From NCBI RefSeq assembly GCF_006717075.1, contig NZ_VFQC01000001.1, positions 1,659,501 to 1,723,500 of the forward strand: a stretch of 64,000 nucleotides of DNA, written 5' to 3'. This DNA is from Haloactinospora alba. GTDB lineage: Bacteria; Actinomycetota; Actinomycetes; Streptosporangiales; Streptosporangiaceae. Below are positions 16,346 through 24,022 of this stretch, piece after piece (the stretch's first letter is position 1; the number at the start of each line of letters is the position of its first letter). The translations under genes and the position numbers were made by a program. The notes below the pieces were generated by a model. That model made no database searches and was not told the DNA's origin. It saw only the letters and a list, made by a program, of their open reading frames with translations.

Positions 16346-16843
16346 TCACTGGTCGCTGCAGGTCTCGGTCTCCGACTCCGGGCGGGCGCACTCGTTCATC
16401 AGGCGACGTGGGCCCGGCCCTTCCTGAGCGAGTTCGTCGTGGGGGTTGGACAGCACGCACGACTCCAAGGAGAGACAGCCGCAGCCGATACAGTCGGTGA
16501 GATCGTCGCGGAGGCGTTCCAGCTGCTCGATACGAGCGTCGAGGTCCTCGCGCCATCCCGCGGAGAGGCGGGCCCAGTCCTCTCGGGTGGGTGTGCGCTC
16601 CTCGGGGAGTTCGGCCAGCGCAGCGCGGATGCGTTCCAGCGGGATCCCGACGCGCTGCGATACTCGGATGAAGGCGATGCGGCGCAGCGTGTCGCGTCGG
16701 AAGCGGCGCTGGTTGCCCGCTGTGCGGCGGCTGCGGATGAGACCGCGCCGTTCGTAGAAATGCAACGCGGATACCGCAACGCCGCTACGTTCCGCTACCT
16801 GGCCTACGGTGAGTTCCTTGGCGTTCCAGACGGCATGTACCAC
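16346..16843 (-). CDS. soxR: Redox-sensitive transcriptional activator SoxR
   Basis: 165 residues, MerR family. The N-terminal winged HTH is LTVGQVAERSGVAVSALHFYERRG, then a dimerisation helix, then the [2Fe-2S] motif with Cys118, Cys121, Cys123 and Cys129 (CIGCGCLSLESC), exactly the SoxR spacing. The GTG at 16843 has GGGAG 7 bp upstream. A tail of about 35 residues follows the cluster; actinobacterial SoxR often have such tails. It is convergent with the quinone oxidoreductase, which is probably its target; no soxS is expected in this phylum. Confidence 0.93.
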   Translation of the reverse strand: MVHAVWNAKELTVGQVAERSGVAVSALHFYERRGLIRSRRTAGNQRRFRRDTLRRIAFIRVSQRVGIPLERIRAALAELPEERTPTREDWARLSAGWREDLDARIEQLERLRDDLTDCIGCGCLSLESCVLSNPHDELAQEGPGPRRLMNECARPESETETCSDQ

Positions 16844-17117
16844 GTCAGTCTCCCAACGATCCCGCTAACTAACGGCGAGACTACCCAACGCGTGGCGTGT
16901 GACGGTTCCGCAGCTGGGGAGGCGTTTCCCCTTCCTCTCGGGTGGCGAGTGCCCCGCCGGGGCCCAGGGGGCTGGATACAGTCGGACAGGGTCGGCCTCG
17001 AGGCTCGGGGGCGGTGGCGCTGGCTGCGGTGCTTCCCGCGTGCGGTCTCTCGGCTGCTGGCCCGTACCGGAAGACCGGAGCGAACGCGACGGCGGCGAGC
17101 ACCGCACGGAGGAGACG

Positions 17118-17732
17118 TTGGACCAGCAACGGAGCAGGTGGGACGAGATCACTGGTGGCGACCACGGGGCACGCTATGCCGCGCGTTTCGCCGACCTGGC
17201 GGAGTCGGGGGCGGACGTGCACGGGGAGGCGCGCTTCTGCGCCGCACGTCTCGCTCCCGGCTCCCGGGTTCTGGACGCGGGTTGTGGCACCGGCAGGGTC
17301 GCGGCCAAGCTTGTTGACGAGGGCCACACGTGTGTCGGTGTGGACTCTGACGCCTCCATGCTCGCTGAGGCGCGCCGGGCCCGCCCGGATATCGACTGGT
17401 ATGAGGCTGACCTGGTCAACGTCACCGGTCTGGACGTGGGGGCGTTCGACATGGTGATTGCGGCCGGCAATGTGGTTCCTCTCCTGGCCGAGGGTACGGA
17501 GTCCACCGTGATCACCGGGCTCGCCGAACTGCTTCGGCCCGGGGGAGTACTGGTGTCCGGTTTCGGGTTGGACACGCAGCACTTGCCGCTTTCCTTCGCC
17601 CCGACCACGTTGGACGAGTACGACACGTGGTGCTCCCGGGCAGGGCTGGTGCTGCGGCAACGGTTCGCCACCTGGGACGCGGACCCCTACGAGGGAGGCG
17701 GGTACGCGGTGAGTGTGCACACCCGGCCGTAG
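17118..17732 (+). CDS. SAM-dependent methyltransferase (class I)
   Basis: 204 residues from a TTG at 17118 directly behind GGAGGAG; the open frame extends upstream without conserved sequence. It has AdoMet motif I SRVLDAGCGTGRVAAKL, an acidic second strand end (VGVDSD), and LLRPGGVLVSGFGL. The C-terminus (DEYDTWCSRAGLVLRQRFAT) resembles small-molecule methyltransferases. The acceptor is unknown. Confidence 0.85.
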   Translation: MDQQRSRWDEITGGDHGARYAARFADLAESGADVHGEARFCAARLAPGSRVLDAGCGTGRVAAKLVDEGHTCVGVDSDASMLAEARRARPDIDWYEADLVNVTGLDVGAFDMVIAAGNVVPLLAEGTESTVITGLAELLRPGGVLVSGFGLDTQHLPLSFAPTTLDEYDTWCSRAGLVLRQRFATWDADPYEGGGYAVSVHTRP

Positions 17733-17860
17733 CCTCGGCCGGGTGTGTTCGGTCGGCGGGCTGCTCGTCGGTGCGGAAGCCGGAACGTAGAGGGACGAGA
17801 CCTCCCCGGGGCAGGATTCCTCCCCTGCACACGTGTGGCGGTGGTTGCGGCACTGAGTGC

Positions 17861-18155
17861 ATGAGCAGCAGAAACGCACACCGCAGCGAGCTGGGGGAGT
17901 TCCTCAAAGCCCGACGCGCCGAGTCGGGACCGGCAGGCGGGTCTGCCCGAGACCGGAGCGGTGCGGCGGGTTCCGGGCTTGCGTCGCGAGGAGGTGGCCC
18001 ACCACGTCGCCCGTCGGAAGATGGCGTTGCACCACCCCGTCGCGGGCGATCCCAGCCTCGACTGGGACGCCCTGTCCCGCATCGCCGCCCCGGAACAGCA
18101 GCTCATCGCCCGAAGCGCCGCCCTCGGCACACCCACCCACGACGCAGCTGGCTAA
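17861..18155 (+). pseudogene. Broken XRE/MmyB-type regulator
   Basis: The frame from the ATG at 17861 reads SSRNAHRSELGEFLKARRAE, the usual N-terminus of actinobacterial XRE-MmyB regulators. A frameshift near 17925 moves to LPETGAVRRVPGLRREEVAH, and an internal deletion then joins directly to the C-terminal ligand-domain tail (HHPVAGDPSLDWDALSRIAA, ending near TPTHDAAG). Most of the HTH and sensor domain is missing, so this is a pseudogene. Confidence 0.7.
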
Positions 18156-18242
18156 CTGTCCCGAGCACGCTGCTCGGTGGACGCCTGTCACCGTATGGCC
18201 GAGATGTGTGTTCTGCTTCCCGTGGTGAAGCGGCAGAGACTA

Positions 18243-18270
18243 CCCTGAATTCAGGGTTAACTGAATTCAG
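18243..18270. promoter_or_regulatory. Tandem palindromic operator of the arsR-CDF operon
   Basis: CCCTGAATTCAGGG (18243-18256) is a perfect 14-bp palindrome, and CTGAATTCAG (18261-18270) a perfect 10-bp one. Their centres are 16 bp apart and they lie 22 bp before the regulator start. A TATTCT-like -10 follows at 18280. The arrangement fits two ArsR/SmtB dimers blocking the promoter. Confidence 0.75.
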
Positions 18271-18291
18271 GATTTTGTGTATTCTATTGGT

Positions 18292-18627
18292 ATGCTGACG
18301 CTCGCCACAGACATTGACGCTCTGGCCCGGTTCGGTCGTGCGCTGGCGGACCCGATCCGCTGTCGTATTCTCCTGGCGCTGCGGGAGAACCCGGCACACC
18401 CGGCCGACCTGGCCCGGACATTGGATATAAGCCGCACGCGGTTGTCCAACCATCTCGCCTGCCTGCGGGACTGTGGGCTGGTGGTCGCCGTTCCGGTGGG
18501 GCGGCGGGTGCGTTACGAACTGGCTGACTCCCGGTTGGGCCACGCTATCGACGACTTGCGCACCGCCGTTCTCGCCGTGCAGAACGACAACACCTGCCCC
18601 GACGCCTCCGAGGACGGGTGCTGCTGA
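18292..18627 (+). CDS. ArsR/SmtB-family metal-responsive repressor
   Basis: 111 residues from the ATG at 18292; the 5' leader would be very short or absent. The winged helix is LADPIRCRILLALRENPAHP followed by ARTLDISRTRLSNHLACLRD and VGRRVRYELAD. The C-terminal tail holds NTCPDASEDGCC, whose cysteines could be metal ligands, and a cysteine lies at the start of the helix (PIRCR) and in HLACLRDC. The pattern (LACLRDCGLV) resembles the CmtR/CadC-like cysteine sites of Cd/Pb sensors. It precedes and overlaps the efflux gene, so it probably represses both. Confidence 0.87.
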   Translation: MLTLATDIDALARFGRALADPIRCRILLALRENPAHPADLARTLDISRTRLSNHLACLRDCGLVVAVPVGRRVRYELADSRLGHAIDDLRTAVLAVQNDNTCPDASEDGCC

Positions 18628-19346
18628 TGGGATCCCCCCGACCCTCAGTGGCCACTGACGCGCGCAGAGCTGTGCTGATCCGGCGGGTGCGCCTGCTGGT
18701 GGCCGCGACCATCGGCTACAACGTCGTCGAGGCGGTCGTGGCGATCACCGCCGGCGCCCTGGCCTCCTCTACCGCTCTTGTCGGTTTCGGCCTGGACTCC
18801 GTGATCGAGGTGTCCTCAGCCACCGCTGTGGCCTGGCAGTTCTCCGCCCGTGACAGCGCTGTGCGCCAGGCCCGCGAGAAACGGGCACTGAGCGTGATAG
18901 CCGTGTCGTTCTTCGCGCTGGCCGCCTACGTGACTGTCGACGCCACGCGTTCTCTGCTCGGCGGGGAAGGGGCTGACCAGTCGATCACCGGAATCGTGCT
19001 GGCAGCACTGTCCCTGGCGATCATGCCGGTGCTGTCGCTGACCCAGCGACGCGCCGGGCGGGAGCTGGGGTCTGCCACCGCGGTCAGCGACTCCAAGCAG
19101 ACCCTGCTGTGCACCTACCTCTCCGGTGTCCTCCTCGCCGGGCTCCTGGCCAACGCCATGTTGGGATGGGCGTGGGCCGATCCGCTGGTTGCCCTGTTCA
19201 TCGCTGTCGTGGCTGTCAAGGAGGGACGTGAGGCATGGCGGGGAGAGTCCTGCTGCGCACCCGCCGGTATCGCCCTGACCACCACAGGCACTGAAGATGA
19301 CGGGTGCGCGTGCGGCCCCGACTGCGGTTGCTGCCATGGCGAGTGA
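18627..19346 (+). CDS. Cation diffusion facilitator-like metal efflux protein
   Basis: 239 residues; the ATG at 18627 shares one base with the repressor's stop codon (TGATG), indicating coupled translation. About six membrane segments; the second holds GLDSVIEVSSATAVAWQF, where the D and the polar positions correspond to the metal site of CDF exporters. The usual cytoplasmic CDF domain is missing and is replaced by a short cysteine-rich tail (CCAPAG...CACGPDCGCCHGE). The ArsR partner suggests export of a soft or transition metal such as Cd, Pb, Zn or Co. Confidence 0.82.
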   Translation: MGSPRPSVATDARRAVLIRRVRLLVAATIGYNVVEAVVAITAGALASSTALVGFGLDSVIEVSSATAVAWQFSARDSAVRQAREKRALSVIAVSFFALAAYVTVDATRSLLGGEGADQSITGIVLAALSLAIMPVLSLTQRRAGRELGSATAVSDSKQTLLCTYLSGVLLAGLLANAMLGWAWADPLVALFIAVVAVKEGREAWRGESCCAPAGIALTTTGTEDDGCACGPDCGCCHGE

Positions 19347-20616
19347 GGTTCCCGTACCGGAACGGCTGCACGATGCCGTTGTGGTCGGTGGCGGGTTGTG
19401 CGGCCTCGTGGCCGCCACACAGCTGCACCATGCAGGCGCCGACGTGGTGGTCCTGGAAGCCTCCGGCGAGGTCGGGGGACGCACCCGATCCCGGGAGTTG
19501 GCCGGGCGCACGGTCGACATGGGCGGCGAGCTCGTGGGCAAAGACTACGTGCACCTGCGTGGGCTCGTCGCCGCGCTCGGCCTGCGCCTGGAACCTGCCG
19601 GTCCTGTACTCTCGCGAGTGCGTCTGGCTCCACGAACACACCCGCCACTACGCCCGACCACCGCTACTGGCCTGGCTGCTGTGGCCGCACGCCTGAACCA
19701 CCTGTGTACCCTCCTCCCCGCAGCAGCCCCGTGGAAAGCGCCACAAGCCCCACGCATGGACGCGGTTTCGTTGGGGCACTGGCTGGAAACAGCGCCGGTC
19801 GGCGCCAACACCGCGCGACTGTTGGGAGCGGCCGCGCAGGCGTTTTCCACCGCACACCCCCGAGAACTGTCACTTCTCGCTTTCCTGACCTGGTTGAAAC
19901 CCGCTGGCGGGCGTCTCGGCGCTGTGGCGCGAAACCCGTTGGCGCATCGCCGGAGGCGCCCAGGAAGTGGCCCGGCGTCTGGCATGACGGATGGCTCCGC
20001 GCGTTTTTCGCGGCAACGCGGTCCGGGTCATCGAGCAGGACAAGACTGAGGTCGCGGTGTACACCGCCGGCGGTACGGTCTGGCGAGCGCGGCAGGTAGC
20101 GGTGTGCACGCCGCTGACTACAACCGGCCGTGTCGCCTTCGTTCCTGAGCTCCCCACGGCTCAGGGTGACCTCCTCAGCCAGGTGACCAGTCCCGCGATC
20201 ACCAAACTTGTCCGCCGCACCTGCCCCCCGGGGCCCGCCGGAGAACGCTGGCAGCCGGCGATGCTGTGATGCCGTTGGTCATGTCCGATAACCACCACGC
20301 CATCGGATTCGCCTACGGTCCTCGCGGTGCTGATCCGACAGCTCGCCTGCGCGAGCACCTACTCGCCCTGCTCCGTCTCGGTGAGGCTGACCTTGAGGAC
20401 TTTACCGCCCTGGCCTGGCACGAGGAGCCCCACATCAACGGCGGTTATCCCGCCTTCGCGCCGGGGCAGCTCACGCGGCACAGTCCCGCCTTACGCACCC
20501 ACCACCAACGCGTGCATTTCGCCGGAGCCGACCGCAGCACCTGGCCCGGAACGATGGAGGGTGCCGTCACCGACGGCACCCGCGTGGCGACCAGGATCCG
20601 TGCGCGTCTGACCTGA
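19336..20616 (+). pseudogene. Flavin amine oxidase pseudogene
   Basis: The start overlaps the efflux gene by 11 bp. The FAD loop is intact (DAVVVGGGLCGLVAATQL, GGRTRSRELAGRTVDMGGEL). The frame then alternates around 19600-19690, is lost near 19950 (RIAGGAQEVARRLA then stop), resumes in another frame (YTAGGTVWRARQVAVCTPLT), and shifts again near 20265 before the family C-terminus (HFAGADRSTWPGTMEGAVTD). At least three frameshifts make it non-functional as one protein. The ancestral enzyme was a monoamine-oxidase-type flavoprotein. Confidence 0.85.
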
Positions 20617-20649
20617 CGCGGTGATAACGAGGGACCCGTCGTGGAGCGG

Positions 20650-20800
20650 TCTCGGAATCCGTGTTGCCCGACGTTGGGCTGCCGCCAGGGAGCTTCGTCG
20701 GGGTAGCCATCCAGTAGTCCTTCCGGCGCCCAACCGTTGACCTCGGCAACCGGTTTCCAGTCGAGGTCGAACGCGTCGTGGGTGCCGAGGTTGCGTTCCT
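20650..20800 (-). pseudogene. FAD aromatic hydroxylase remnant
   Basis: The minus strand encodes NLGTHDAFDLDWKPVAEVNG followed by WAPEGLLDGYPDEA, matching the C-terminal FAD-contact region of PheA/MhpA-type monooxygenases (MNxGxQDAxNLxWKLAxxxxGxAPxxLLDSYxxER). Nothing of the N-terminal FAD domain is nearby. It is a short relic sitting between the amine oxidase pseudogene and the DUF2252 gene. Confidence 0.6.
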
Positions 20801-20819
20801 GTCCGTTGTCCGTTGGTTT

Positions 20820-20864
20820 CCCCTGCGGCCGCTGGCCGGGACACCCGCCCAGCGGCCGCAGGGG
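20820..20864. terminator. 16-bp perfect hairpin
   Basis: CCCCTGCGGCCGCTGG (20820-20835) pairs perfectly with CCAGCGGCCGCAGGGG (20849-20864), loop 13 nt. It lies just past the 3' end of the DUF2252 gene, so it probably terminates that transcript. No U-tract is seen. Confidence 0.65.
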
Positions 20865-20898
20865 GTGTGAGTGTGCGGTTTCACCCACGGACTGTTCC

Positions 20899-22242
20899 TC
20901 ACTCCGTCGAACGCACCCCGGGGATCTGGTTCTCGCGGAACGCGTCGAGGAAGAGCTGGTGGTCGTTGCGGACGACCTGGGCGTAGGAATGCGCGAAGTC
21001 GACGAGCCAGGCCACGAACTCCTCCTCGCGGCCGTCCAGGATGTTCTGCAACGCCTGCTCGGTATGGAACGGCACGAGGGTCTGGTCCGAGTCGCGGTCG
21101 GCGACGCAGTGCACCTTCGCCGTGGCACGCCCGAGATAGTCCAGGACCGGGGCGATGTCACTGGGTTCGGTGAGTTCCTCCCACTCGAGATCCGCGTTGT
21201 AGGGGCCGAGCTCGCTGACGACGAACCCGGTCCCGTCGAGCTCGGTGTAGCCCAGCAACGGGTCGGCGTGTGCCTGGAGGGCGCGTTGGGAGACAGCGGT
21301 GCGGTGGCCGTGGTGGGGGAAGTAGGAAGCCACCTGCGGGTCGGATACGACCCGGGAGGGGGCGGCGACGTTGCCCTGCTTCATCGACAGCACGATGTCG
21401 TTGTCCAGGGCTTCGCTGAAGCCTTCGATGAGGATGTTGTAGGCGGGAAGGCCGGCGCTTCCGATCCCGAACCCGCTCCGGCCCACGATGTCCTTGACGT
21501 TGTAGGCGATGTTGGAGAAGCGTTTGTCGTACGGAATGCTCTCCTGGTACTTCTCGAAGGCCGTGCGCACCGTCGCCTTCTCCTCTTTCCCCAGCTGCCG
21601 CACTCCCGGCCCGTCCCGGAACCGGCGGTCGTAACCGCGTACTTCGGTGACCCGGTCCAGCATGTGGGCCCGGCTGCGTAGTTTGCTCTGCAGCAGCGTC
21701 TGGTGGATGACCCCCTCGGTGTTGTCCAGCCGCAGCGAGTAGTCCTGGTCGCCGGTTGCCAGGGCGAACCGCCGAACCTGGTCGACGTAGGCACGGACGT
21801 AGATCGGGATCAGGCGTCCGATCTCGGCGTCGGATATGGCTTTCCGGCGCCCCAGGAGGGCGATGCTGGCGACGAAGCGTTGGAGGTCCCAGGTGAAGTG
21901 ACCCACGTAGGCTTCGTCGAAGTCGTTGACGTCGAAGATCAGTCGGCCCTGGCCGTTCATGTAGGTGCCGAAGTTCTCGGCGTGCAGGTCCCCCTGGATC
22001 CACACGCGCGAGGTACGGTCGTCGGCCCACGGGTCGGCGAGTTTGGCGACGTCGGCGTAGAACAGGCATGCGCTACCCCGGTAGAACGCGAACGGGTCCG
22101 CGGCCATTTTCCGGAATTTCGTGCGGAACGCTGAGGGGTTGGCGCTCATCAGTTCGGAGAACGCGTCGACGAGGGTGGAAACGATCGCTTTCCGGCGTTC
22201 TTCGGAGTCCTCGGTCTGCAGGGTGTCCGTAAGGTCGTCCAT
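20899..22242 (-). CDS. DUF2252 family protein
   Basis: 447 residues, full length for DUF2252. The kinase-like core motifs are visible: WIQGDLHAENFGTY (phosphotransferase-like HxxN) and VNDFDEAYVGHFTWDLQRFV (an acidic DFD-type motif followed by a conserved W/D helix), with RDFAxE-like helices after. The family shares the protein-kinase-like/aminoglycoside phosphotransferase fold but its substrate is unknown. Start ATG at 22242. It is transcribed alone towards the strong hairpin at 20820-20864. Confidence 0.88.
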   Translation of the reverse strand: MDDLTDTLQTEDSEERRKAIVSTLVDAFSELMSANPSAFRTKFRKMAADPFAFYRGSACLFYADVAKLADPWADDRTSRVWIQGDLHAENFGTYMNGQGRLIFDVNDFDEAYVGHFTWDLQRFVASIALLGRRKAISDAEIGRLIPIYVRAYVDQVRRFALATGDQDYSLRLDNTEGVIHQTLLQSKLRSRAHMLDRVTEVRGYDRRFRDGPGVRQLGKEEKATVRTAFEKYQESIPYDKRFSNIAYNVKDIVGRSGFGIGSAGLPAYNILIEGFSEALDNDIVLSMKQGNVAAPSRVVSDPQVASYFPHHGHRTAVSQRALQAHADPLLGYTELDGTGFVVSELGPYNADLEWEELTEPSDIAPVLDYLGRATAKVHCVADRDSDQTLVPFHTEQALQNILDGREEEFVAWLVDFAHSYAQVVRNDHQLFLDAFRENQIPGVRSTE

Positions 22243-22439
22243 GGGCCTATTGTGGCTGATATTTGGTGCGTGTTTCCCACAGTGAGCGGCTCCTGGGGAG
22301 TTGGATCAGGGGTCCCGAGCGGGGGTGTGCGTCAACTCGGTTTGTCCCGCGCTGTGCGAGGAACTTGGCTGTTTCCGTTCTCCCTGTGGCGCGGTTGCCG
22401 CCCGCACCTTCCTGGCCAACGTCTCGGGACACCACCGTT

Positions 22440-22466
22440 CAGGAAATGTGTAAAAGTGTTCCTGAG
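22440..22466. repeat. Hairpin at the 3' side of the TnpB gene
   Basis: TCAGGAA pairs with TTCCTGA across 13 nt, 12 bp beyond the tnpB stop. IS200/IS605 elements carry subterminal hairpins at their right end, so this may mark the element end, or be a terminator. Confidence 0.4.
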
Positions 22467-22477
22467 CCGTCGTATTG

Positions 22478-23832
22478 CTACGCGGCGTTGGCCCCACCCT
22501 GGGGTGGGGTCGTCCCGTGGCGGTACCCGCTGCCCGACACACCCGAGGGTGCGGCGGTCGTACGCGGGTTTCCAGCGGGCGTGTTCAGCGTCCCGGCGCA
22601 ACTCTCCGTGGACGTGCCACCCGCCTCCTCGACCAGATGGGCGAGGTTGCGGGCGGCATTGAGGTCGCGGTCCAGGCGCAGACCGCAGGCATCACAGGAA
22701 AAGGTCCGCGTGGACGGGCGCAGTTTGGCTTTCACCACGCCGCAGGCGGAACACGTCTTGGAGGAGGGAAACCACCGGTGGGCCACCACCAGCCGGCGCT
22801 GGCTCCCGTGGGTTTTGTACTCCAGCTGGCGAGCCAGTTCACCCATCCCCGCATCGGCCACATGACGGGCGAGTTGGGGGTTGGTCACCATCCCGGCGAC
22901 GTTGAGGTCCTCGATAACCAGGGTGTCGTGGTCACGCACGAGCCGGGTGGTGAGCTGGTGCAGCCCGTCGTGGCGGGCGTTGGCCACTCGGGTGGGGTGC
23001 CGGGCGATACGGGCCTGACTCTTACGCCACCGGTGCGAGGGGCGCTGTCCCGTGCGCCGGTTCGGGCCAACACGGCGGCACGCTTGACGCTGGAGTCGGC
23101 GCAGCTCCCGCTGGGCCCGCTGTAGGTGTGTGGGGTTGGCGATGGTTTCGCCGGTGGACAGCACCGCCAAGTGGTGCACTCCCAGATCAACGCCGACTGT
23201 GCCGCCCCGCCGCGCCGGGGTGTGGGGCGGTCTCGCGTGGGGTGGTCTCGGTGGAGAAGGAGACCATCCACCGGCCGCGCTGGAAATTCACCGTTGCCGA
23301 GCGGATCCGGCCGGTGTCCCGGGCCAGGTGGCGGGCGAGTGTGCGGGTGGACTCGTGGGTGCGCACCGTGCCGATGCGCGGCAGCGCCACATGGCGGCAA
23401 TCCCGAGGGGACAGGCCGATGCTGCCGGTGGTGAACCGGCACGACCACCGCGAGCGTTTCGTCTTGAACCGGGGAAAACCCACCCGTTTCCCCGCACGGG
23501 TGCCGCGCCGGGAGGCGGTCCAGTCCGCCAGGGCGGTGGCGAGGTTGGCCGCCCCGCCGGCGTAGGCCTCCTTAGAGTTCTCCGCCCACTACGGCGCCAC
23601 CTCACCCTTGACCTGGTTGAAGGCTTTGCGCAGCCCCGTAGGCCGACCACGACACGCTGGGAGTCAGCTCCCGCTCACCCACACCGGACTCGCGCTGCGC
23701 GCGGCGCTGCTCCAGATTCGTCTTGATCCGGGCGAGGGCCCAGTTGTAGGCGAAACGGGCCGCACCGTAGTGCGAGGCCAGAGCCTGCTGCTGGGCCGGG
23801 GTGGGATCCAACGCGAACTGATACGCCCGCAC
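22478..23832 (-). pseudogene. IS200/IS605-type TnpB (OrfB) gene, broken
   Basis: TnpB is an RNA-guided nuclease of IS605-type elements. From the GTG at 23832: VRAYQFALDPTPAQQQALAS, then a frameshift near 23640 (into GLRKAFNQVKGE), a TAG nonsense codon at about 23588 (APxWAENSKEAYA), and a second frameshift near 23235, before the RuvC part. The catalytic residues survive: TVGVDLG (Asp), VIEDLN (Glu), the zinc finger CSACG...CDACG, and LDRDLNAARN (Asp). No tnpA is adjacent. Three lesions make the full-length protein impossible, so the copy is dead or needs recoding. Confidence 0.85.
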
Positions 23833-24022
23833 CAGCCCGCACCCACGCCTGCCACCTCCCCGCACAGCTCGTTACGACATAGCCCTTGACATCCGGATTG
23901 CCACTGAGAGTAGTGAGATTAGCACGGGTTAGCCTGTTCCCGCGCACGATAAGGAACAGTTCCCACCCCCTGTTGTGGGTAGGGGAGAGGAAACCCCACC
24001 TCTTCGCGCCAGAGGGATGGAT

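Noticed and set aside
16145-17317. Long plus-strand frame over soxR and the methyltransferase start
   Set aside because: It runs antisense to soxR, whose [2Fe-2S] motif is unambiguous, and its own translation is low-complexity.
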